62,652 nucleotides of DNA from Deltaproteobacteria bacterium. Lineage in GTDB: Bacteria > Desulfobacterota > GWC2-55-46 > UBA9637. The first letter of the stretch is position 1. Every line of letters begins with the position of its first letter. A program made the position numbers and the translations under genes. Below are positions 34,658 to 43,300 of the stretch, one piece after another. The DNA lies in contig JACRNJ010000060.1 of NCBI GenBank assembly GCA_016219285.1, positions 1 to 62,652 of the forward strand. The letters are read 5' to 3'. A model generated the notes under the pieces. The model had not been told where the DNA came from. It worked only from the letters and a program-made list of their open reading frames with translations, and ran no database searches.

Positions 34658-35560
34658 CTACCCCCTCTTCAAGCCATCCCTTACTGTTTTTGCCTTTTCA
34701 AATTCCTTTTGAAGCCCCTCTCCATCGCTATCTTTTATCATCTCCTCCAGCCCTTTAAGCGTCTCCTGAAATCTCCGGACAACATCAAGTATGGCATCTT
34801 TGTTTAAAAGGCAGATGTCCCGCCACATCTCAGGCGGGCTTGAGGCAATGCGGGTAAAATCCTTAAAGCCACCTGCCGAATATTTTATAATGCTTTCATT
34901 GAAATCATTTCCCCGATTAAAGCCTTCGGGGACATGTATATTGCTTACAGTGTTTACAAGGCCGTAGGCAACCACATGCGGCAGATGGCTTACAGCGGCA
35001 AGGATTTTGTCGTGTTTTTCGGCATCCATGACGATTACTTCAGAGCCTGCAATCTCCCATAACCTTTTTACCTTTTGAAGCGCGGTCTTGTTCGTTTTTT
35101 TTGTCGGGGTAATAATACATTTTCTGTTTTGAAATAACGCGGGGAATGCCGCCTCTACACCGGCATTTTCAGTGCCTGCTATCGGGTGTCCGCCCACAAA
35201 GCGGATTGTATCAGGAAGGATTTTTTCTATCTCATCAACAATGTTTTTCTTGACGCTTCCGACATCTGTGACTATTGCGCCTTTCTTGAGACAAGGCAGC
35301 GCCTCTTTTATAACCTTTGCAATGCTTGCGACAGGTATGGCAACCACAACAAGGTCTGCATCCCGGACGCCTTCTCTTGCATCCTGCGTATATGAATCAA
35401 CAACACCGAGTTTTTTTGCAGTCTCAAGATTTTTCAGCCCCCTGCCGATGCCGACAATATTTTTTGCAATCCCCCTCTCTCTCAAAATAATTGCAAGAGA
35501 GCCGCCGATAAGACCTACACCGATTATGGCAACTTTATTAAAGTGTATATCTCTTTTCAT
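34658..35560 (-). CDS. tyrA: Prephenate dehydrogenase
   Basis: NAD-dependent oxidative decarboxylation of prephenate toward tyrosine. Rossmann motif VGLIGGSLAI (residues 15-24), GGHPIAGTENAGVEAAF and LPHVVAYGLVN (substrate His) are clear. In place of the usual short turn after the His region, the protein reads NIHVPEGFNRGNDFNESI. The HVPEGFNRGNDF part is encoded by the P5 palindrome at 34911-34937 and looks like an in-frame insertion of about 12 residues before YSAGGFKDFTRIA. There is no ACT domain. Length is 300 residues. Confidence 0.95.
   Translation of the reverse strand: MKRDIHFNKVAIIGVGLIGGSLAIILRERGIAKNIVGIGRGLKNLETAKKLGVVDSYTQDAREGVRDADLVVVAIPVASIAKVIKEALPCLKKGAIVTDVGSVKKNIVDEIEKILPDTIRFVGGHPIAGTENAGVEAAFPALFQNRKCIITPTKKTNKTALQKVKRLWEIAGSEVIVMDAEKHDKILAAVSHLPHVVAYGLVNTVSNIHVPEGFNRGNDFNESIIKYSAGGFKDFTRIASSPPEMWRDICLLNKDAILDVVRRFQETLKGLEEMIKDSDGEGLQKEFEKAKTVRDGLKRG
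34911..34937. repeat. P5 palindromic unit inside tyrA
   Basis: CCCCGA, 9 bases, TCGGGG, then ACATGT. It differs from the intergenic copy at 14687-14713 at only a few loop positions, and is translated in frame as HVPEGFNRG. Confidence 0.8.
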
Positions 35561-35591
35561 TTCCGTATTATCTTATAATTAACAACTTGCT

Positions 35592-35768
35592 CCAAAAATC
35601 AATGTCTATTTTGGGGTTGCTGGTTCATGCTCAAAAATTGCCCAGATGCAAGGCGCTGTAGTTTGCCGATTTATCGGCGCTTTTAAAGACGCCCATGAAT
35701 GGGCAAGTTACAGATATGTGAGCAGCGCAGCGACGAAGGCAACACGGCAGATGGGTATTCAGCATTAA
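35592..35768. repeat. P1 palindrome plus family B element, copy 3
   Basis: A P1 unit at 35592-35616 is followed by a family B element (GTTCATGCTCAAAAATTGCC, inner TGTAGTTTGCC...GGCAAGTTACA with two hairpins, closing arm ending GTATTCAGCATTAAC). P1 is therefore able to join either family. The stretch is otherwise empty between tyrA and aroF. Confidence 0.75.
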
Positions 35769-36782
35769 CTACATCTTCCTTCCAACTGCCTCAGCTATCT
35801 TTTTAAGTTCTTTCATCAAAACCGCAAACTTATCCGGTTGTAAAGACTGCGCCCCGTCACAAAGTGCATTTTCAGGGTCTGAGTGAACCTCTATCATAAG
35901 GCCGTCAGCTCCAGCTGCAATCGCAGCCTTTGCCATAGGCGCAACCATACCCCATCTCCCGACAGCATGGCTCGGGTCTACTATTACCGGCAGGTGGGTT
36001 TCCTCCTTGATCACAGGTATTGCGCTTAAATCAAGGGTATTCCTAACCGATGTCTCAAATGTCCTTATGCCCCTTTCACAAAGTATTATTTTGTGATTAC
36101 CTTCTGCAGCAATGTATTCTGCAGACATCAGAAACTCCTTGAGTGTGGCAGATAAACCTCTTTTTAGCAGCACGGGCTTATCCACCCTTCCTACCTCTGT
36201 CAAGAGCCTGAAATTCTGCATATTCCTTGCGCCTATCTGGATTATGTCTGTATGTTGATAGATAATATCAAGATCCCTCGGATCCATAATCTCAGTCACA
36301 ACAGGCATCCCTGTCTTTTTCTTTGCCTCTGCAAGGTATTTCAGACCTTCTTCACCAAGCCCCTGGAACGCATATGGAGATGTCCTCGGCTTGAAAGCCC
36401 CGCCTCGCAAAAACCGCGCCCCTGCTTTTTTCACCTTTTTTGCAGCATCAAACAATAATTCTTTGGTTTCTATACTGCAGGGACCTGCAATTATCTGCAC
36501 CTGTCTGCCTCCAATCTTAATACCATCCACATCTATCACGGTATCCTCTCGCCTAAATTCCCTGCTAACCAATTTATACGGCTTTAGTATAGGCATAACC
36601 TTCTCTACACCTGGCAAAACCTCAAGAGGCAGCCCCTCGAGTACTGACTCATCTCCTATCACACCAAGTATTGTCCTTTCCTTACCCTTTGAGATATGCA
36701 CCGATAGACCAAGGCCCTTAACCCTTTCAACTATATGGTCAATCTGCTCCCTGGTTGCATCAGGTCTTAAAACAATAATCAT
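35769..36782 (-). CDS. aroF: 3-deoxy-7-phosphoheptulonate synthase with N-terminal regulatory domain
   Basis: DAHP synthase, the first shikimate step, 337 residues of the short KDO8PS-like group. A ferredoxin-like N-terminal domain (MIIVLRPDATREQIDHIVER, 1-70), as in the Thermotoga enzyme, is thought to mediate feedback inhibition. The barrel has IIAGPCSIET, LRGGAFKPRTSPYAFQG, IGARNMQNF, KRGLSATLKEFL, CERGIRTFE, PVIVDPSHAVGR and DGLMIEVHSDP. GGAGG precedes the ATG. It lies between tyrA and hisC in the aromatic operon. Confidence 0.96.
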   Translation of the reverse strand: MIIVLRPDATREQIDHIVERVKGLGLSVHISKGKERTILGVIGDESVLEGLPLEVLPGVEKVMPILKPYKLVSREFRREDTVIDVDGIKIGGRQVQIIAGPCSIETKELLFDAAKKVKKAGARFLRGGAFKPRTSPYAFQGLGEEGLKYLAEAKKKTGMPVVTEIMDPRDLDIIYQHTDIIQIGARNMQNFRLLTEVGRVDKPVLLKRGLSATLKEFLMSAEYIAAEGNHKIILCERGIRTFETSVRNTLDLSAIPVIKEETHLPVIVDPSHAVGRWGMVAPMAKAAIAAGADGLMIEVHSDPENALCDGAQSLQPDKFAVLMKELKKIAEAVGRKM

Positions 36783-36796
36783 AAAGAACCTCCATG

Positions 36797-36873
36797 TATG
36801 ACGTTATCCGTGTCCGTTGTCCGTGTCCGTTAAAGGCTTTTTTACGGTCACGGTTCACGGTCACGATTCACGG
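36797..36873. repeat. Heptamer repeat junction (CCGTGTC type)
   Basis: TATCCGTGTCCGTTGTCCGT and the complementary ACGGTCACGGTTCACGGTCA face each other. It is related to the junction at 9965 although the flanking genes are unrelated. The last residues of hisC (NRDREP) and its TGA are read from it. Confidence 0.8.
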
Positions 36874-37963
36874 TCTTTTTAAGCGCTTTTACAAACCTCT
36901 TATTCTCCTCCGGCAGTCCCACTGTCACACGGATGTATTCTCCAAGCCCGTAACTACCCATCGGTCTGACAATCACACCCTGTCTTAAAAGCGCATCGTA
37001 AATCTCTTTGCCTTTGCCAACTTTTATCAAGAAAAAGTTTGCCTGGGTTGGGATATATTCAAAACCCATGGCCTTAACCTCATTGAAAAGATATTCAAGC
37101 CCATCTTTATTATTCTTATGCGATTTTTTTAAGTGTTCATTATCATCCAGCGCAGCCATTGCCGCAATCTGTGCAAGACTGTTCACATTAAATGGCTGCC
37201 TTACCTTGTTCATATAGAAGTTGAGCTTTTCAGGCGCAATGCCGTAGCCGATGCGCAAGCCTGCAAGACCGTAAATTTTGGAAAATGTCCTGAGTATCAC
37301 CAGATTCTTGCCGCTGTTCAAATAATCCAATGAATCGGGAAAATCCTTGTCTGTAACAAATTCGTAATACGCCTCATCCAGAACAATAATTATGCCATCA
37401 TCACGCAGCCTGCTTATAAATTTATCAACCTGCGCCTTTGTATTCATTGTGCCTGTGGGATTGTTCGGATTAGCAATGAACACCAATTTTGTCTTTTCGG
37501 TTATCGCATTAAACATTGCATCCAAATCGTGCGTCAGATTTTTCAAAGGCACAAGTATACTTTTTCCGCCGGCAGCAGGCACAACCAGCGGATAAACCGC
37601 AAAGGATGGATTGCCCATGACAGCCTCATCGCCAGGCCTTAAAAATGTCCGGATGATAAGTTCAATGATTTCGTTGGAGCCGTTGCCTATTATGAGATTT
37701 TCCGGCCTGACTTTAAGATGCTGTGCAAGTTTTTCCTTTAAATAAAAACACCCTCCGTCAGGATACCTGTGGAGATTCTTCAACGCCTTGGATACAGCAT
37801 CCACGGCCTTTGGTGAAGGCCCAAGAGGATTTTCATTTGAAGCGAGTTTTATGGAATTTTTGATTCCCAGCTCCCGCTCAAGCTCTTCCATAGGCTTGCC
37901 AGGCGGATATGGAACTAAGGCCTCAATTTCATCGGATACGAGTTTTTTTACTGATACTACCAT
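36848..37963 (-). CDS. hisC: Histidinol-phosphate / aromatic aminotransferase
   Basis: PLP aminotransferase of 371 residues, fold type I. SNENPLGPSPKAVDAV near residue 38, NGSNEIIELIIRTFL, FIANPNNPTG, VLDEAYYEF, the PLP Lys in RTFSKIYGLAGLRIGYG and a C-terminal RVTVGLPEENKRFV are present. The start at 37963 (MVVSVKKLVSDEIEAL) has GAGAGG upstream and lies 11 bases after pheA. In this operon it may serve phenylalanine and tyrosine formation as well as histidine; sequence alone does not decide. The extreme C-terminus is repeat-encoded. Confidence 0.94.
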   Translation of the reverse strand: MVVSVKKLVSDEIEALVPYPPGKPMEELERELGIKNSIKLASNENPLGPSPKAVDAVSKALKNLHRYPDGGCFYLKEKLAQHLKVRPENLIIGNGSNEIIELIIRTFLRPGDEAVMGNPSFAVYPLVVPAAGGKSILVPLKNLTHDLDAMFNAITEKTKLVFIANPNNPTGTMNTKAQVDKFISRLRDDGIIIVLDEAYYEFVTDKDFPDSLDYLNSGKNLVILRTFSKIYGLAGLRIGYGIAPEKLNFYMNKVRQPFNVNSLAQIAAMAALDDNEHLKKSHKNNKDGLEYLFNEVKAMGFEYIPTQANFFLIKVGKGKEIYDALLRQGVIVRPMGSYGLGEYIRVTVGLPEENKRFVKALKKTVNRDREP

Positions 37964-37974
37964 ACATTGCCTCT

Positions 37975-39075
37975 CTATTGTTTTAAGCCGCCCTTTGGAT
38001 ATGACCCCATTATCTTCATAAAAGAACATTTGGTCTCCAGTTCTTTAATAGACTTGGATACTTTGCTGTCTGATACATGCCCATCCATATCTACAAAAAA
38101 TATATACTCCCACGCCTTGCCCTTCTGCGGTCTGGATTCAATCTTGGTAAGGTTGATTCCTCTCTCAGCGAACGGTTTAAGTATCTCGTATAATGCGCCA
38201 GGCATATCCTTGACTGCAAACATAACCGAGGTCTTATCATCGCCGCTCTTATCAGGATTCTTTTTCCCGATTACAAGAAATCGTGTAAAGTTGTTTGAAT
38301 GGTCCTCTATCTTCCGCTCAACTACTTGCAAGTCATATAACGTGGCAGCAAACTCACTTGCTATGGCCGCACTGGACAGATCTTCACTTGAGGTCTGAGC
38401 CGCCATAGCAGTGGATGACACATCAAACAGAGGAACATCTGGGAAACGCCCCCTTAGCCATTCTTTGCACTCTGCAATAGCGTGGGGATGAGAGTATATT
38501 TTTTTTACATCATGTATCTTGCCTGTCCTGTTTAGAAGAGAGAGTGAGACTTCCATGGTTATCTCACCGCAAATCTTTATATCAGATGTCACAAACATAT
38601 CGATGGTATGGCTCACGACGCCTTCGGTTGTATTTTCTATGGGAACCACGCCGAAATCAACCTTGCCACGTTCAACATCGTCAAAAATGTCTGCAATATC
38701 TTTCTCGGGAATAAATTCAGCGGAAAGGCCAAAAAAGTGCATGCACGCTTGATGGGTAAAGGTAGCCTTTGGCCCAAGATAGGCTACATGCAATGGCTTT
38801 TCCAACGAAAGCGATGCGGACATTATCTCCCTGAATACATTCCTTAATGCCTGATTTGGGAACGGTCCTGTATTATTCCGGATCAACCTCTGGTATATCT
38901 CCTTTTCTCTTGCAGGAACATAGAAATCCCTCTTCCCCTCTAATTTTACTTTGCCAACCTCAATTACAAGAGATGCCCTCTTATTTAAGAGCTCAAGCAG
39001 TTTATCATCAATATTATCTATTTTTGATCTTATATTTTTTATTTTTTTTAAGTCGCCCAAGTCGCTTTGCTCCAT
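37975..39075 (-). CDS. pheA: Chorismate mutase / prephenate dehydratase (P-protein)
   Basis: Bifunctional enzyme leading to phenylalanine, 366 residues. An AroQ chorismate mutase domain (IRSKIDNIDDKLLELLNKRA to about 95), the dehydratase domain (VAYLGPKATFTHQA, GVVPIENTTEGVVSHTIDM, ATLYDLQVVERKIEDHSNNFTRFLVI) and a C-terminal ACT domain (MPGALYEILKPFAERGINLTKIESRP) for Phe feedback. The first residues MEQSD are shared at DNA level with the RodZ-like gene at 55127. The true start may be a TTG at 39060, for which GGAG within that shared sequence is the Shine-Dalgarno. Confidence 0.96.
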   Translation of the reverse strand: MEQSDLGDLKKIKNIRSKIDNIDDKLLELLNKRASLVIEVGKVKLEGKRDFYVPAREKEIYQRLIRNNTGPFPNQALRNVFREIMSASLSLEKPLHVAYLGPKATFTHQACMHFFGLSAEFIPEKDIADIFDDVERGKVDFGVVPIENTTEGVVSHTIDMFVTSDIKICGEITMEVSLSLLNRTGKIHDVKKIYSHPHAIAECKEWLRGRFPDVPLFDVSSTAMAAQTSSEDLSSAAIASEFAATLYDLQVVERKIEDHSNNFTRFLVIGKKNPDKSGDDKTSVMFAVKDMPGALYEILKPFAERGINLTKIESRPQKGKAWEYIFFVDMDGHVSDSKVSKSIKELETKCSFMKIMGSYPKGGLKQ

Positions 39076-39180
39076 TTTAGATTTACGATTTTAGATTTAC
39101 GATTATTCCCACTTATTAAAGGGGGCAAGGGGGTTTATTCGTAATTCGTAAATCGTAATTCGTAAATCAGGTTATAATTT
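39064..39180. repeat. Heptamer repeat junction (ATTTACG type) with G-rich insert
   Basis: TAGATTTACGATTTTAGATT, then TTAAAGGGGGCAAGGGGG, then TTCGTAATTCGTAAATCGTA in inverted sense. It fills the accA-pheA gap. Confidence 0.75.
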
Positions 39181-39187
39181 GCAATTT

Positions 39188-40174
39188 TTAAATCACTGCC
39201 TCGTAAAACTTTCCCATCTCCCTATATTTCTTATACCTCATATCCAGCAGTTCATCCTGAGAAAATTTCCTCAAATCCTGAAGCAACCTTACAAGCGCCT
39301 CTTTCAAGGTTTTTGCCATTGTTTCTATATCCTGATGAGCGCCGCCAAGCGGCTCTTTTATTATCTCATCACTTATTTCAAGCCTATAAAGGTCTTTTGC
39401 TGTCATCTTGAGAGCCCTTGCAGCAACATCTGCCTTGCTTCCATCTTTCCAGAGTATTGCAGCGCATCCCTCAGGGGAGATTACCGAATATGTTGAATAC
39501 TCCAGCATCAGGACCCGGTCGCCGACACCGATTGCCAACGCACCGCCGCTGCCGCCTTCGCCTATAACTGCAACAATGATAGGAACCTTAAGCCTTGACA
39601 TAACCATAATATTTTTGGCAATCGCCTCTGCCTGTCCCCTCTCCTCTGCGCCTATGCCTGGGAAAGCGCCTGGCGTATCTATAAATGTTATAATTGGTTT
39701 TTTAAGTCTCTCAGCCATGCTCATCAGTCTGATTGCCTTTCTATAACCCTCTGGATTAGGCATACCAAAATTCCTGAAGACCTTTTCCTTTGCTGTCCTC
39801 CCTTTCTGGTGGCCTATAACCATGACAGGCTCATTCTCAAGCATTGCGAGGCCTCCAACTATAGCAGGATCATCCCTGAAATTTCTGTCGCCGTGCAGCT
39901 CAATAAAATCAGTAAATACCCTCTGCGTGTAATCCAGTGTGTATGGCCTGAGCGGATGTCTTGCAAGCTGCATTATCTGCCACGGCGTAAGGTTTGAGAA
40001 TATATCTTCCTGAAGTTTTTTTGCCTCTGCGCTAAGCCTTTCTATCTCGGACAAACAAGATATATGCCCCGCACTATCAGCCTTCTCACCCAAGGCTGTT
40101 TGCTTGAGTTCTTCTATCTTCTTCTCCAGTTCAACCACCGGTTTTTCGAATTCTAAGAATTGCTGAAGCGCCAT
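39188..40174 (-). CDS. accA: Acetyl-CoA carboxylase, carboxyltransferase subunit alpha
   Basis: Forms malonyl-CoA together with AccD. The 328 residues include the N-terminal helical [19 protein letters not shown], then [87 protein letters not shown] and [34 protein letters not shown]. The start at 40174 has AGGGGTG upstream; seven more codons are open upstream. It sits between dnaE and pheA. Confidence 0.96.
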   Translation of the reverse strand: MALQQFLEFEKPVVELEKKIEELKQTALGEKADSAGHISCLSEIERLSAEAKKLQEDIFSNLTPWQIMQLARHPLRPYTLDYTQRVFTDFIELHGDRNFRDDPAIVGGLAMLENEPVMVIGHQKGRTAKEKVFRNFGMPNPEGYRKAIRLMSMAERLKKPIITFIDTPGAFPGIGAEERGQAEAIAKNIMVMSRLKVPIIVAVIGEGGSGGALAIGVGDRVLMLEYSTYSVISPEGCAAILWKDGSKADVAARALKMTAKDLYRLEISDEIIKEPLGGAHQDIETMAKTLKEALVRLLQDLRKFSQDELLDMRYKKYREMGKFYEAVI

Positions 40175-40191
40175 CTTGTCACCCCTGAGAA

Positions 40192-40330
40192 ACAAATTCC
40201 AAATCTCAAATTACAAATAATATCCAATGGCCAAATCACAACAACCAAACTTTTTTTAAAATTGAAATTTTAGTCATTGGAATTTATTTGGGTTTTGGAG
40301 TTTATAATTTGGAATTTCTGTTTGCATTTT
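40192..40330. repeat. Heptamer repeat junction (CAAATTA type)
   Basis: AAATTCCAAATCTCAAATTA on one side and TTTGGAGTTTATAATTTGGA on the other form the inverted halves, with a central AAAATTGAAATTTTAG. It fills the dnaE-accA gap. Confidence 0.7.
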
Positions 40331-43300
40331 ACCTTTTTGTATTTACAACAACACTCCCATCCCCCAAAAGCGCTTCAATGTCTTTTACAAATTTTTCATA
40401 CGGTGCAACCCTAAGATTATCGGATGCTTCAATGACCACCTCTCTGTCATCCAGCAAAATATGGAAATAGACCGTGGTGCTGCCTGAATGGGCATTTAAA
40501 ATTCCCTTTATTTCCTCCAGAGAGCCATTCCCAAATTTAACCGCGCCTGCTTTAATATGAACAGAGGGCTGATTTTGGGATTCATGGTCTCTGTTTTTGC
40601 TGACCCCTGCTCCCTGACCCCCGATAGAAACATTCGGGGGCAGGCCCCTGACCTCAATTTCTTTTGTCTGCGCTGCCGGCTGCTTCAGCTTCACCCCTGC
40701 CAGAGGAAACACGGAACTCGCGATAATCTTTACATTCTCCTCCCCTTTATCAATCTTGCCTTTTACCAGAATAGGCGCATCACCGCTGAAATAGGAAGCG
40801 GCATTTTTATACACATCGGAAAATACAACTACCTCAACAGAGCCTTTGAGGTCTTCCAGGGTAACAAAGGCCATCCGGTCTCCCTTTTTTGTGTTTATCT
40901 CCTTTGCCGCCGTTACTATGCCGGCAATACTTACATCTTCATCGTCCGATTTTTCTTTTAAGCTGTCCGTATCCGCATTTGCTAAATATTTAAGCTCGTT
41001 TGCGTATTTTTCAAGAGGGTGGCCGGTAATGTAAAAACCCAGCGCTTCTTTCTCATAATGTAAGAGCTGGGCCTCATGCCATTCCTCTATGTGCGGAAGC
41101 ATGGGAACAGCTTGCAAATTTATGCCCGGCACCGCACCAAATATGCTTATCTGACCGTTATCCCTGTCTTTCTGCACAGCCTGTGACATATCCATAATCT
41201 TATCCAGTGACGTCATGAGCTGCGCCCTTTTTGCGCCGGTGAAATCAAATGCCCCGCATTTTATCAGGCTTTCTATAACACGTTTGTTCACCTTTCTCAA
41301 GTCAACCCTTGTGCAGAAGTCTGCCATAGAGGTAAACTGTCCGTCCTGCTCTCTTGTCTTGAGTATCACATCTATTGCAGCTTCCCCAACATTCTTTACT
41401 GCGGCCAAACCGAACTTTATCTTATTGCTGACAACGGTAAAATCTTTCCTGCTTTCATTCACGTCCGGCGGCAGTATTCCAATTCCCATATCGCGGCATT
41501 CTCCGATATATTTAATTACCTTGTCGGTATCAGCCGTTTCAGAAGTCAGCATCGCCGCCATAAATTCCACGGGATAGTGCATCTTGAGATATGCAGTTTG
41601 ATACGCAATGAGCGCATATGCTGCGCTGTGAGACTTGTTAAACCCATAACCGGCAAAGTTTGCCATGAGATCAAAAATCTTTTCTGCCTTCTTCTGCTCT
41701 ACCTTATTCTTCTTTGCCCCTTCAATAAATCTTTCCCTTTGGACTACCATCTCTTCGGGAAGTTTTTTGCCCATTGCCTTTCTCAGCACATCGGCGTCAC
41801 CCGGGCTGAAGCCTGCAAGAACCTTGGCTATCTCCATGACCTGCTCCTGATAAACAATTACGCCATAGGTATTGGCCAGTATATCCTTAAGCTGGGGAAG
41901 TTCATATTTTATTGGCGCTTTGCCGTGCTTTCTTTTTATAAAATCATCAACCATGCCGCTTTGGAGCGGTCCAGGCCTATAGAGGGCAACAACCGACATA
42001 ACATCTTCAAACGTCTCAGGTTTCAACTTTCTGAGCAGCTCTTTTATGCCGGAGCTTTCAAGCTGGAATATACAGTTTGTATTGCCGGAACCAAGAAGTT
42101 TATAGGTGCCAACGTCATCAAGCCTTACATTATCTATATCAAGCTCTATCCCCTTATTCTCTTTTACCAGCTTTACCGTACTGTCTATAACCGTCAGGGT
42201 TTTTAAACCAAGAAAATCAAACTTGACAAGGCCTATCTTTTCAACGGCCTTCATATCATACTGCGTTGTCACAACCTCTTCCTTGGGTCCCTTGTAGAGA
42301 GGGAGATATTCTATTAAAGGCTTATTTGCTATGACAACGCCGGCAGCATGGGTGGATGCATGACGGGGAAGACCTTCCAGAGTTTTTGCCACATCCATCA
42401 ATTCTTTAATCCGTATATCCTTGTCAATAAGCTCCTTCAGCCTCGACTCCTGTTTAACGGCATCATCAATGGTTATATTCAATACATTGGGGACAAGCTT
42501 AGCTATTTTATCAACCTCGCTGTAGGGTATATCCATTGCCCTGCCCACATCCCTTATCACCGCCTTCGCCCTCATCTGGCCAAATGTTATTATCTGGCTC
42601 ACATTATCCTTGCCGTATTTTTCCGAAACATATCTTATTACATCGTCTCTGCCTTCAATACAGAAATCTATATCAATATCAGGAAGACTTATCCTGTCAG
42701 GGTTCAAAAATCTTTCAAAAAGGAGATTGTGTTGTATAGGGTCCAGATTGGTAATGCCGAGCGCATAGGCAACAAGACTACCCGCAGCTGACCCCCTGCC
42801 GGGCCCTACCGGTATATGTTGTTTTTTGGCAAAGTTTATGAAATCCGCCACAATAAGAAAATATCCTGCAAACCCCATTGCCTTAACTACCTTAAGTTCT
42901 TTTTCCAGCCTTTCATAATAGTGCCATTTCGTGATTTCGGATTTCGGATTTCGGATTTCGGATTTTACTTCACCTTCCTCTCCCCTTTCTTCCTCCAATC
43001 CCATCGCCCTTAACCGCTTCTCCAGCCCATGCCTTGCTTGATTCTCAAAAAAGGCATCAATATCATTGCCGTCCGGAACAGGAAAAACAGGCAGGTGATG
43101 TTCTTTAAGTTTAAGCTCTAAATTGCACCGCTCGGCAATCTCTATAGTATTCTTTATTGCCTCCGGATAGCTGCTAAACGCCGTTTCCATCTCTTTTGGA
43201 GACTTGAAATAAAACTCATCAGTCCTGAACTTAAGTCTGTCGGTGGCATTTACCGTTTTTCCTGTCTGGATACAGATAAGCACATCATGCGCCCTTGCCT

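Noticed and set aside
42536-42791. Plus-strand frames opposite dnaE
   Set aside because: They are shadows of a highly conserved polymerase gene and lack domains or ribosome-binding sites.
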